Assembly (NCBI RefSeq): GCF_016862435.1
Contig: NZ_BOMY01000034.1
Coordinates: 1-64,000 of the forward strand
DNA: 64,000 nt
Direction of reading: 5' to 3'
Source of the DNA: Paractinoplanes tereljensis
GTDB taxonomy: Bacteria; Actinomycetota; Actinomycetes; Mycobacteriales; Micromonosporaceae
The position numbers and the translations under genes were made by a program. Positions 23,349-31,141 of the stretch are shown here, piece after piece. The notes beneath the pieces were generated by a model. It saw only the letters and a list, made by a program, of their open reading frames with translations. It made no database searches and was not told the DNA's origin. The number at the start of each line of letters is the position of its first letter. Within the stretch, counting starts at the first letter, position 1.

Positions 23349-24518
23349 ATGCGGCGCGTGCGGCACTACGAATACGGCGGCCCCGAGGTGCTGCGCCTCG
23401 AGGACGCCCCCGAGCCAGAGCCCGGCCCCGGCGAACTGCTGGTGCGGGTCACCGCGATCGGGGTGACCCTGCCGGCGGTCCGCCGAGTGCGGGCGGGTGA
23501 TCCGGCCGCGCTGCCCGCCCCGATCGGCGGCGAGGTCGCCGGCGAAGTGATAGCGATCGGGCCTGCCGTTCTCGCTCCCGCGCTCCCCACCGATGCTGTC
23601 GCACCGGCATGCGAAATCCGGGTCGGCGACCGAGTGACCGGGCTGTCGTTCACCGGGTCCTACGCCGAGGTGGTGACCGTGCCGGCTGCGCTGGCGACGC
23701 CGATCCCCGAGTGGGCGTCCGACGTGCTGGCCGTCGCGCTGATCCGCAGTGGACACGTCGCACTCGGCGTGCTCGCGACGGCCGCTCCCGGGCCAGACGA
23801 ATCCATGCTGATCACCGGTGCCGCGAGCGGGGTTGGTCATCTGCTCGTGCAGCTGGCCGGCCTGCCCGAGCTGCGCGGAATGCCCAACCCGCCCGGGGCG
23901 GCCGGGGCGGCCGGAGCGGCCGGGGCGGCCGGGACGGCCGGGACGGCCAGGACGGCCAGGACGGCCGGAGCGGCCAGGACGGCCGGAGCGGCCAGGACGG
24001 CCGGAGCGGCCGAGCTGCCCGGGGTGCGGAGCCCACGCGGGCAGGCCGGGCCACGCGGACTGCGCGGGGCGCGCCGGGTGGTCGCTGCGGCGGGCTCGCG
24101 TGACAAGGGCGGGTTCCTGCGGGACCTGGGCGCGAACGAAGTGGTTGCCTATGCCGACGAGAGCTGGGGAGCACCGGTCGACATCGCCCTCGACGCCGTC
24201 GGCGGCGACCTGCTCCCCCGCGCGCTCGCCGCGGTGCGGCCCGGCGGTCGGTTGATCTTCTTCAACTCGGGCGGCGGCACGGTTCCCGCGCACGACCTGC
24301 TGGCCGGCGCCAAGACGATCACCGGCTTCACCGTGGCCCGCTTCGCCGCCACCCAGCCCGACCGCTACCGAGCGGACACGGAGGAGTTGTGGGAGCTGGC
24401 CCGCACCGGCCGGCTGAGACCGGCCATCCACGCCGAACTTCCCCTGGCCCGGGCGGCTGAGGCGCATCGCATCATCGAGGCCCGCGCGAACCTCGGCAAG
24501 GTCATCCTGCGCCCGTGA
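23349..24518 (+). CDS. Quinone oxidoreductase-like MDR protein with Ala/Gly repeat insert
   Basis: A 389-residue medium-chain reductase without the structural or catalytic zinc Cys sets, so quinone-reductase-like. The N-terminal catalytic domain spans ~1-140. The NADPH motif G-A-A-S-G-V-G (~157-163) begins the Rossmann fold. Between helix 1 (L-L-V-Q-L-A) and strand 2 (R-R-V-V-A-A-A-G-S) the family normally has a few residues; here ~70 residues (171-241) of Gly-Ala-Ala/Thr-Ala-Arg repeat intervene, encoded by a GC-rich 9-bp repeat. The rest of the fold is intact. Start ATG 23349 follows CGGAGG. Probably controlled by the divergent MarR. Confidence 0.85.
   Translation: MRRVRHYEYGGPEVLRLEDAPEPEPGPGELLVRVTAIGVTLPAVRRVRAGDPAALPAPIGGEVAGEVIAIGPAVLAPALPTDAVAPACEIRVGDRVTGLSFTGSYAEVVTVPAALATPIPEWASDVLAVALIRSGHVALGVLATAAPGPDESMLITGAASGVGHLLVQLAGLPELRGMPNPPGAAGAAGAAGAAGTAGTARTARTAGAARTAGAARTAGAAELPGVRSPRGQAGPRGLRGARRVVAAAGSRDKGGFLRDLGANEVVAYADESWGAPVDIALDAVGGDLLPRALAAVRPGGRLIFFNSGGGTVPAHDLLAGAKTITGFTVARFAATQPDRYRADTEELWELARTGRLRPAIHAELPLARAAEAHRIIEARANLGKVILRP
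23895..24011 (+). repeat. 9-bp coding minisatellite (GGCCGGRGC-like) inside the MDR gene
   Basis: About 13 imperfect copies of GCCGGGGCG / GCCAGGACG / GCCGGAGCG in tandem, each nine bases (three codons), giving Gly-Ala-Ala, Gly-Thr-Ala and Ala-Arg-Thr units. The pattern suggests in-frame slippage expansion. Confidence 0.9.
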
Positions 24519-24662
24519 GTCGGCGCCCGTGACCGCGGCCGAGGCACTGCGGCTGGGCACCATCGTCAGGCGGCGCTTTGTAGGTACAGGCGATCAGGCT
24601 TAGGGGCAGCCCGGCCATTGCCGTGCCGTGGGCTGCTGCCGTGGCCCTGCTGCCGGAGGCGC

Positions 24663-24688
24663 CACACCGCGTATCGCGTCCTAGGATG
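24663..24688 (+). repeat. CCTAGGA-centred 26-mer, site C
   Basis: CACACCGCGTA..GCGTCCTAGGATG, identical to site A at 24 of 26 positions. It lies between convergent genes and overlaps the TAG stop of the AsnC regulator (24681-24683), so a promoter role for a neighbouring gene is not evident here. Confidence 0.65.
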
Positions 24689-25154
24689 CTAGGTCTGCAG
24701 GGGATGCGGCCGGGAGCATGCGGGGTGGGCGGTTCTCGTATGGGGTCGACAGGACCACCGTGGTGCGGGTCGTGACGTTCGCGGCCGTGCGGATCTCCTG
24801 CAGCAGGCGTTCCAGGTCGGCCGGGCTGGCCACCCGGACCAGGAGCATGTAGAAGTCCTCCCCCGCCACCGAGTAGCAGGAGTCGATCTCGGCCAGGTGG
24901 GCCAGCCGGTCGGGCGCGTCGTCGGGCTGCGACGGGTCGAACGGCCGGATCGCCACGAACGCCGTCAGCGGCAGCTCAAGGGCCTCGTAGGAGACCTTCG
25001 CGGTGTAACCGGCGAGCACGCCCCGCTGCTCCAGGCGGCGAACCCGCTGGTGCACGGCGGAGACGCTCAGCCCGACCCGTTCGGCCAGGTCGGTGTACGA
25101 CAGACGGCCGTCCACGGTGAGGGCGCCCACGATCGCCCGGTCGATCTCTTCCAC
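24681..25154 (-). CDS. Lrp/AsnC family transcriptional regulator
   Basis: A 157-residue protein. The N-terminal HTH (~1-50; recognition helix S-V-S-A-V-H-Q-R-V-R-R-L) is followed by the alpha/beta RAM ligand domain with the G-x-D/E-D-F/Y-M-L-L-V-R-V segment (~95-105). Such proteins sense amino acids and often act locally. The nearest plausible target is unclear; the lysine genes are ~4 kb away. The last codons and stop overlap repeat site C. Confidence 0.9.
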   Translation of the reverse strand: MEEIDRAIVGALTVDGRLSYTDLAERVGLSVSAVHQRVRRLEQRGVLAGYTAKVSYEALELPLTAFVAIRPFDPSQPDDAPDRLAHLAEIDSCYSVAGEDFYMLLVRVASPADLERLLQEIRTAANVTTRTTVVLSTPYENRPPRMLPAASPADLAS

Positions 25155-25458
25155 GGCGCAACCCTACTTGCCCGGCCAACCACATTTTCACGGGCGATCA
25201 ACGATCCCCGCCCGGACTCATGCAGCCAGCGCCGCGATCTTGCGGGATTCCCGCTCGGAGCCAACCCGGATCCCACAAGATCGCGGCGGGAGCGGGCAAG
25301 AGGCGGGGCAGGCGGGCTACCCAGCGGGGGCGGGCCGCAAGCCGGTGGGGGCGCGCTAGGAAGCGGGCAGGCGGGCAAGCCGACGGGGGCTGGCAAGCCG
25401 GCGGGGGCGCGCCAGGAAGCGGCAGGCGGGCTGGCCGGCGGGGCTGGGCGGCCGGGGA
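25155..25458. other. Spacer with long inverted repeat and degenerate GC repeats
   Basis: No gene seen. A hairpin is formed by CGCCGCGATCTTGCGGGAT (25230-25248) and its near-complement at 25270-25288 (one mismatch in 19). Its core CGCGATCTTG/CAAGATCGCG looks like an extragenic palindromic element. The following 25290-25458 is made of degenerate GCGGGC/GGGGGC repeats. The hairpin could end transcription of the leftward acetyltransferase operon. Confidence 0.6.
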
Positions 25459-26058
25459 CTAGGCGGCGGGGAACGTGCGGGCCTTTAGGTCTTCGTCGGT
25501 GATGGGGCGGGCCACGCGGCAGGGCACGCCTACGGCCACCGTCATGGCGGGGATGTCTCGGGAGACGACGCTGCCGGCGCCGATCACCGCGCCGTAGCCG
25601 ATCCGGACGCCGGGGAGCACTACCACGTTGCTGCCGATCCAGACCTTGTCCTCGATCACGATGGGCTCGGAGAAGCGCCGGAAGTCCTCGCGCAGGCCGG
25701 GGTGGATCGGGTGGCCGGTGGTGGTCAGGGTGACGCTCGGCGCGATCATCACGCCGTGGCCGATGCGGATCTCGACGTCGTCGACGAAGGTCAGGTTGAC
25801 GTTGCCGAAGAAGTCGTCGCCGATGTGCACGTTGCTGCCGAAGCCGGCGTGGAACGGGGGCAGCAGCACGGTGCGGGCGCCGACCGAACCGAGGATCGCC
25901 TCGAGGAGCTCGCGGCGGCGGCCGGCCTCGCCGGGTGGCGTGCGGTTGTACTCGAAGACCAGGTCGGCGCGGCGCTGCCCGTTCTGGAAGGAGGCTTCCG
26001 ACTCGGTGTAGAAGGCGCCTTGGCGGATCCGGGCCAGCACCTCTTCATGATCCGACAT
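25459..26058 (-). CDS. Maltose/galactoside-type O-acetyltransferase (left-handed beta helix)
   Basis: A 199-residue LacA/Maa/NodL-family protein. The N-terminal Mac domain (~5-60, with F-Y-T/E-S-E) is followed by hexapeptide repeats (I-G-D-D-F-F, I-G-H-G-V, I-G-S-N-V-V-V-L-P-G-V-R-I-G, A-V-I-G-A-G-S-V-V) and the catalytic His in T-G-H-P-I-H. It acetylates sugar hydroxyls with acetyl-CoA. The start ATG 26058 begins the Mac domain. It is the last gene of a leftward group. Confidence 0.88.
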   Translation of the reverse strand: MSDHEEVLARIRQGAFYTESEASFQNGQRRADLVFEYNRTPPGEAGRRRELLEAILGSVGARTVLLPPFHAGFGSNVHIGDDFFGNVNLTFVDDVEIRIGHGVMIAPSVTLTTTGHPIHPGLREDFRRFSEPIVIEDKVWIGSNVVVLPGVRIGYGAVIGAGSVVSRDIPAMTVAVGVPCRVARPITDEDLKARTFPAA

Positions 26059-26072
26059 GCCGTCCACCTTAG

Positions 26073-26582
26073 TCAGGCGGCCACAAAACGCCGGACCGTG
26101 GCCACCCGCCCCGGCAACGGGCCGGGCGGCACCTCGATCAGGTCGAAACCGAGTTCGCGGTAGGTCTGTTCGTGGATCTGCTCGAAGCGCAGCGCGTCGG
26201 CCAGGCCGATCCGGCGGGCCGCGGTGGGCTCGACGAAACCCAGGTTGCGGATGAAGAAGACGGCTCGGGAGTAGACGTCGAGGTCGGCCAGCAGAGCCGG
26301 TGGCGGGGTGAGCCCGGAGTAGCGGCACAGTGCGAGGGTGCAGACCGGCGACCGGTCGAAGAAAGCGCCGTCGGGCGCGGCCAATTGCCGACGTTGCTGC
26401 AGGGCGAACACGCGGTCGACGAAACCGGCGTCCTCCCACGGCGCCGGATCACCGAGGGCCTGGCCGTGCGCGATCACGTCGGTGGCGGCCTCCTCGACTA
26501 CCGGATGGCCCGCCAGTTCGAGGGCGCGCAGGATGGCGGTCTTGCCGGCGCCCGGCGTGCCGGTGAGGATGTGGCCGGGCAT
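26073..26582 (-). CDS. AAA-type P-loop ATPase (AAA_28-like)
   Basis: A 169-residue protein with a Walker A G-T-P-G-A-G-K-T (~8-15) at the N-terminus and F-F-D-R-S-P-V (Walker-B-like, ~73-79). The size and the D-R-S-P-V-C-T signature match small AAA_28 predicted ATPases/kinases that look like nucleotide or thymidylate kinases. Function unknown. Its ATG overlaps the stop of the acyl-CoA dehydrogenase gene (TGATG), so the two are co-translated. Confidence 0.8.
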   Translation of the reverse strand: MPGHILTGTPGAGKTAILRALELAGHPVVEEAATDVIAHGQALGDPAPWEDAGFVDRVFALQQRRQLAAPDGAFFDRSPVCTLALCRYSGLTPPPALLADLDVYSRAVFFIRNLGFVEPTAARRIGLADALRFEQIHEQTYRELGFDLIEVPPGPLPGRVATVRRFVAA

Positions 26583-27721
26583 CAGCCGGTCAGGGCACGG
26601 CTGATCACCAGGCGCTGGATCTGGTTGGTGCCCTCGACGATCTGCAGGACCTTGGCCTCGCGGAACCAGCGCTCGACCGGGTGGTCGCTGACGAAGCCGT
26701 AACCGCCCAGCACCTGCACGGCGTCGGTGGTCACCTTCATCGCCACGTCCGTCGCGAACAGCTTGGCCTTGGCGGCCTCGATGGAGAACGGGCGGCCGGC
26801 GTCCTTCAGGCGGGCGGCCGACAGCAGCAGCGCGCGGGCGGCCGAGACCTGAGTGGACATGTCGGCCAGCATGAAACCCAGACCCTGGAAGGCGGCGATC
26901 GGCTTGCCGAACTGGGTGCGCTCCTTCGCGTACGCCGCGGCGTAGTCCACTGCGGCCTGGCCCAGGCCGACCGCGCAGGCGGCGATGCCCAGCCGGCCGG
27001 CGTCGAGGGCCTCCATGGCGATCCGGAAGCCGCCGTTCTCCTCGCCGATCAGGTGGTCGGCGTCGACGTGCAGGTTGTCCAGGACGACCTGGGCGGGCGG
27101 CGAGGAGCGCAGGCCCATGGTGCGCTCGGGTGTCTGCGGGTGCAGGCCCGGCGCACCGGCTTCGGCCAGCAGGCAGGAGATGCCACGGGCGCCTTCCCCA
27201 CCCGTACGGGCAAAGATGTTGTAGAAATCGGCCTGGCCGGCATGGGTGATCCAGGCTTTGGTGCCGGTGACCGACCAACCGCAACCGTCGCGGGTGGCCT
27301 TGGTCGTCAGGGCGGCGGCGTCGGAGCCGCCCTGCGGCTCGGACAGGCAGTAGGCACCCAGCAACTCGCCGCCGAGCATGTCGGGCAGCATCTTGCGCTG
27401 GCGTTCGGTGCCGTGCGCGTGCACCGGATAGCAGGCCAGGGTGTGCACGCTGACCGCCTCGGCGACGGCCAGCCAGCTGCCGGCCAGGGTCTCCAGGACC
27501 TGGAGGTAGACCTCGTAGGGCTGGCCGGAGCCGCCGTCGGCCTCCGGGTAGGGCAGGCCGAGCAGGCCGGAACGGCCCAGCGTGCGGAGCAGGTCGCGGG
27601 GGAACTCACCGCGGCGCTCGTAGTCGTCGGCTTTCCCGTCCAGCTCGCGGGTGGCCAGCTCACGGGTCAGGTCGAGGAGGTCGTGCGCCTCTTCGGTCGG
27701 CAGGATCCGGTCAACGGTCAC
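26582..27721 (-). CDS. Acyl-CoA dehydrogenase
   Basis: A 379-residue flavoenzyme with the full three-domain acyl-CoA dehydrogenase fold. Visible: the Y-C-L-S-E-P-Q-G-G-S-D FAD/substrate motif (~135-145), W-I-T-H-A-G near 170, and the C-terminal Q-V-L-G-G-Y-G-F signature (~343-350). The catalytic Glu of short/medium-chain types is expected in I-V-E-G-T-N. It oxidises an acyl-CoA at C2-C3 and passes electrons to ETF. Substrate unknown; crotonyl-CoA metabolism from the lysine route is only a speculative link. Confidence 0.9.
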   Translation of the reverse strand: MTVDRILPTEEAHDLLDLTRELATRELDGKADDYERRGEFPRDLLRTLGRSGLLGLPYPEADGGSGQPYEVYLQVLETLAGSWLAVAEAVSVHTLACYPVHAHGTERQRKMLPDMLGGELLGAYCLSEPQGGSDAAALTTKATRDGCGWSVTGTKAWITHAGQADFYNIFARTGGEGARGISCLLAEAGAPGLHPQTPERTMGLRSSPPAQVVLDNLHVDADHLIGEENGGFRIAMEALDAGRLGIAACAVGLGQAAVDYAAAYAKERTQFGKPIAAFQGLGFMLADMSTQVSAARALLLSAARLKDAGRPFSIEAAKAKLFATDVAMKVTTDAVQVLGGYGFVSDHPVERWFREAKVLQIVEGTNQIQRLVISRALTG

Positions 27722-27730
27722 CCCCCAACC

Positions 27731-28714
27731 TTAACGTTCGTTTGGGTTTTCGCGGCGCATCGACACCACCAACTTTCCGGTGGCCCGGTTCGCCTCCATG
27801 TCGGCGTGTGCCTCGGCGATCTCTTCCAGCGCGTACACCCGGGAGACCGGAACCACCGCGGAGCCGGCCGCGACCGCGTCGAGAAAGCCCTGCAGGACGG
27901 CCGCGGGGAGGTCGTCGGCCTCGCCGCCGTAGGCGGACAGGCGGACGCCGCGCGGGAGGTACCCGATCGGGTAGAAATCGCGGACCAGCCACTCGTTGGA
28001 CAGCATGCCGGTGAAGCAGGCGACGCCGTGCACGCGCAGGCAGCGCAGCGTGTCGGGCAGGGTAGGGGTGCCGACGAGTTCGAGGGCTTTGTCCACTCCA
28101 TCGGGATAAATCCGGCGGACCTGGGTGGCGACGTCGCCGTCGTCGATCAGGACGTGGTCGGCTTTTAGGGCGTCCGCTTTGGCAGGGTTTCGTGTCGTGG
28201 ACAAAACGGTCATTCCACGTTGGCGCGCCAAGATCGCCGCAGCCATGCCCACTGACGACGTGCCGCCCCGGATCAGCAGCGTCTCGCCCGGCTGAAAGTC
28301 GAGCCCTACGGTCAGTGACCCGTAGGCGGTCTGCAACATCTCCGGCACGGCCCCCAGAACCGCCCAGTCCAGGGACGACGTGAACGGGATGACCTGCTCG
28401 GCCGGCACGCACGTGTACTCCGCGTAACCGCCGTCGAAGACCCGGCCCATCCCGCCCATCATCGTCATCACCTGCTGGCCGGGCGCGAACTCGCCGCCCG
28501 GCGCGGCCGCGACCACCCCGGTCGCCTCGATGCCGGGCACCCGCGGGAACACCACCCCCTCGGCCAGGCCCAGCCGGGTGTGCAGTTCGGAGCGATTCAG
28601 GCCGAAGGCCTTCACCTCGATCAACACCCAACCCGGCGGCGGTACGGGAACCGGCAGGTCACGGATCTGCAGGGCGGTCGGCGGGCCGGGTGCATCGAGG
28701 ACAACAGCGCGCAT
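27731..28714 (-). CDS. Zinc-independent MDR oxidoreductase (quinone reductase-like)
   Basis: A 327-residue NADPH-dependent reductase of the QOR branch: N-terminal GroES-like domain, F-G-L-N-R-S-E-L motif (~33-40), nucleotide loop R-G-G-T-S-S-V-G (~149-156), and no zinc Cys cluster. It lies 9 bp upstream of the acyl-CoA dehydrogenase gene, so likely co-transcribed. Substrate unknown. Confidence 0.86.
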   Translation of the reverse strand: MRAVVLDAPGPPTALQIRDLPVPVPPPGWVLIEVKAFGLNRSELHTRLGLAEGVVFPRVPGIEATGVVAAAPGGEFAPGQQVMTMMGGMGRVFDGGYAEYTCVPAEQVIPFTSSLDWAVLGAVPEMLQTAYGSLTVGLDFQPGETLLIRGGTSSVGMAAAILARQRGMTVLSTTRNPAKADALKADHVLIDDGDVATQVRRIYPDGVDKALELVGTPTLPDTLRCLRVHGVACFTGMLSNEWLVRDFYPIGYLPRGVRLSAYGGEADDLPAAVLQGFLDAVAAGSAVVPVSRVYALEEIAEAHADMEANRATGKLVVSMRRENPNER

Positions 28715-28736
28715 GGGGTCACGCTAGTGTTTCCGG

Positions 28737-29648
28737 GTGACCAAGCCGCCGCTGCTCGCCGTCGACGCGCCAAGCCTCTACTTCCGCGCCTTTCACGGCA
28801 TTCCGGAGAAGGCGGCGCAGACCTCCGCCGGCGAACCGGTCAACGCGATCCGCGGGTTCCTCGACATGCTCGCCCAGCTGATCCGCACCCGGCACCCCGA
28901 CCGTCTGGTGTGTGCGCTCGACGCCAGCTGGCGGCCGGCCTGGCGGGTGGCGCTGGTGCCGTCCTACAAGAAGCACCGGGTCGCGCACGGCGACGTCGAA
29001 GAGGTGCCGGCCGCCCTGAAGCCGCAGATCCCCATTCTTCTCGAAGCCCTCGCCGCGATCGGCATCCCGGCCTTCGGCGTCGACGGCTACGAGGCCGACG
29101 ATGTCCTCGGCACGCTCGCCGCGACCCAGCCGGGGCCGGTCGAGGTGGTCTCCGGCGACCGGGACCTGTTCCAGCTGGTCGACGACGCGCGCGGCACCCG
29201 CCTGCTGTACTGCGGGCGGGGTGTGGCCAAGCTGGAGGACGCCGACAACGCCCTGGTCGAGCAGAAGTACGGGGTACCGGCCCGGTGGTACGCGGATTTC
29301 GCCGCCATGCGCGGTGACGCGAGCGACGGGCTGCCGGGCGTGCCGGGCGTCGGCGAGAAGACCGCGGCCCGGCTGATCATGCGCTACGGCGGGGTCGAGG
29401 AGATCCTGGCCGCCCTCGACGACCCGGACGCCGGTTTCGCGCCGGGGGTGCGCACCAAGCTGGCCGCCGCCACCGACTACCTGGCCAAGGCGTTGCCGGT
29501 GTGCAAGGTCGCGCTGGACGTGAAACTGCCCGACTTCGACCCGGCGCTCCCCCGGGCGCCGAAGGACCCGGACGCGCTGCTCGCGCTGGCCGAGCGATGG
29601 AACCTGGCCGGGTCGGCCCGGCGCCTGGTCGACGCCCTAGCGGGCTGA
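28737..29648 (+). CDS. 5'-3' exonuclease (PolA N-terminal type / flap endonuclease-like)
   Basis: A 303-residue protein matching the free-standing 5'-3' exonuclease domain. Acidic metal ligands appear in order: V-D-A (~9-11), D-A-S-W-R, D-G-Y-E-A-D-D-V-L-G (~120), S-G-D-R-D-L-F-Q-L (~139-147), and R-G-D-A-S-D-G-L-P-G-V-P-G-V-G-E-K-T-A (helix-3-turn-helix, ~190-208). It removes 5' flaps or RNA primers. The GTG at 28737 has no Shine-Dalgarno; TAGTGT at 28725-28730 could be a -10 giving a leaderless mRNA. Its 3' end overlaps the convergent glutaminase by 12 bp. Confidence 0.9.
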   Translation: MTKPPLLAVDAPSLYFRAFHGIPEKAAQTSAGEPVNAIRGFLDMLAQLIRTRHPDRLVCALDASWRPAWRVALVPSYKKHRVAHGDVEEVPAALKPQIPILLEALAAIGIPAFGVDGYEADDVLGTLAATQPGPVEVVSGDRDLFQLVDDARGTRLLYCGRGVAKLEDADNALVEQKYGVPARWYADFAAMRGDASDGLPGVPGVGEKTAARLIMRYGGVEEILAALDDPDAGFAPGVRTKLAAATDYLAKALPVCKVALDVKLPDFDPALPRAPKDPDALLALAERWNLAGSARRLVDALAG

Positions 29649-30608
29649 GGGTTCTGACGCGAACAGAGTGAGGCCCAGACGCTGGGACAGGTGGCCGGCC
29701 GCGAGCTGGCCGCGCACGCTGTTGCCGTACTCGTCGAGCGGCGGGGAGAACGCGGCCAGGGCGCCCTTGCCCGGCGACACCACCACGATGCCGCCGCCGA
29801 TGCCGCTCTTGCCGGGCACCCCGACGTCGTACAGCCAGTCGCCGGAGGTCTCGTAGAGACCGGCCGTCGCCATCACCGCCAGGGTGTAATGGCAGACCGG
29901 CGCCGCGACCAGGCGTTCCCCGGTGCGCGGGTGCACCCCGCCGTTGGCCAGCACCGCACCCATCGAGGCCAGGTCGGTCGCGGTGACCCGCAGGCAGCTC
30001 TGCCGGGTGTAGAGGTCGACCGCGTCGGCCGGGTCGCAGCCCAGCTCACCGTAGGTCGCCAGTAGGTTGGCCAGGGCCCGGTTGCGGTGGTTGGTGGCCG
30101 CCACCGACGGGAAGATCTCCTCGTCGAGGAGCAGCTCGCGGCCGGCGAACCGGGACAGGCCGGCCCGCACGAACGCCCACTTCTGCTCGACGTCCGCGCC
30201 GGGGGCCAGGCTGACCGTGCCGATCGCGCCCGAGTTGACCATCGGGTTGGTGCGGCCGCCCGGCCCGCGCTCGACCGCGGCGAGCGAGTTGAACGGCAGG
30301 CCGGTCGCGTTGACGCCGAGCCGCTCACGCAGCAGGCCGGCCCCGAGGGCCTCGCAGACCAGCGCGAACACGAACGGCTTGGCCACGCTCATCATCGCGA
30401 ACCCGTGATCGGCGTCGCCGGCCTCGTAGCGCAGGCCGCTCACCCCGGCCGCGCACAGCCCGAACAGGTGGGCCGGCACGTCGGCGAGAGCCGGGTAGGT
30501 GGTCGACGGGCGGCCGGTGTCCACCCCCTTGAAGAGGTCGTAGGCCTCGTCGACGGCCCGCCGGACGAGGTCGGGCTCGGGCAGTGCCCCGGTGGAGACA
30601 AACGGCAT
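29637..30608 (-). CDS. glsA: Glutaminase A
   Basis: A 323-residue serine-dependent beta-lactamase-like glutaminase: the S-V-A-K-P-F motif (Ser74 and Lys77, the S-x-x-K pair), N-P-M-V-N-S-G-A-I (~135), the Y-x-x-x-S-C region and the late G-K-S-G-I-G-G-G segment are all present. It hydrolyses glutamine to glutamate and ammonia. Start may be ATG 30608 or TTG 30620, which would overlap the upstream GNAT gene by 8 bp; neither has a clear ribosome site. Confidence 0.92.
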   Translation of the reverse strand: MPFVSTGALPEPDLVRRAVDEAYDLFKGVDTGRPSTTYPALADVPAHLFGLCAAGVSGLRYEAGDADHGFAMMSVAKPFVFALVCEALGAGLLRERLGVNATGLPFNSLAAVERGPGGRTNPMVNSGAIGTVSLAPGADVEQKWAFVRAGLSRFAGRELLLDEEIFPSVAATNHRNRALANLLATYGELGCDPADAVDLYTRQSCLRVTATDLASMGAVLANGGVHPRTGERLVAAPVCHYTLAVMATAGLYETSGDWLYDVGVPGKSGIGGGIVVVSPGKGALAAFSPPLDEYGNSVRGQLAAGHLSQRLGLTLFASEPSAR

Positions 30609-30612
30609 GCGC

Positions 30613-31092
30613 TCAGTCAACCAGGGCCAGCTCGTAGGTCTGGCCGACCAGGTCAGCTCCGAAGCGGCGCTGCGGTTCCTCGCCGGTGAGCCGGAACCCG
30701 CGGCGCAGGTAGAGGTTCCGCGCCGCGTCCAGCCCGTCGGTCGTCCACAGCGTCATCCTTTTGTAGCCGACATTTCTCGCATAGCCGACACACGTGTCGA
30801 CCAGGCGGCCGCCCAGGCCGGTCCCCCGCGCGGCCGGGTCGAGGATCAGGACGCGCAGCACGGCGGTCTGCGAGCCGCCGTCGACGCAGAACACCGAGCC
30901 GACCCGGTGGTTGTCGAGCTCCGCGATCCAGGCCGCCTCCCGGGCCGGATCATGGCCGGCCGCGAAATCCGCGACGATCCGGGCCACCATCGCCTCGAAA
31001 CTGGTGTCCCAGCCGTACTCCCGGGCGTAGATCTCGCCGTGCGCCTTGATCACCCAGCCGAGATCCCCCGGCCGGCCCAGTTCCCGGATCAT
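30613..31092 (-). CDS. GNAT family N-acetyltransferase
   Basis: A 159-residue GNAT protein. Strand 4 and the acetyl-CoA loop are V-L-I-L-D-P-A-A-R-G-T-G-L-G-G-R-L; N-terminal R-E-L-G-R-P-G-D-L-G-W-V-I resembles acetyltransferases often found fused to or next to MarR-type regulators. Here it is divergent from a TetR gene with a palindrome between them, so it is a likely TetR target. It nearly abuts glsA downstream. Confidence 0.86.
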   Translation of the reverse strand: MIRELGRPGDLGWVIKAHGEIYAREYGWDTSFEAMVARIVADFAAGHDPAREAAWIAELDNHRVGSVFCVDGGSQTAVLRVLILDPAARGTGLGGRLVDTCVGYARNVGYKRMTLWTTDGLDAARNLYLRRGFRLTGEEPQRRFGADLVGQTYELALVD

Positions 31093-31104
31093 TACTACCT
31101 CCCT

Positions 31105-31124
31105 ACTGAAACGACTGTTTCAGT
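31105..31124. promoter_or_regulatory. TetR-type operator
   Basis: Perfect 8-bp arms ACTGAAAC (31105-31112) and GTTTCAGT (31117-31124) with a 4-bp spacer, in the 49-bp gap between the divergent GNAT and TetR genes. Size and place are typical for local TetR autoregulation. Confidence 0.82.
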
Positions 31125-31141
31125 CAGGCATACTAGCCCGC

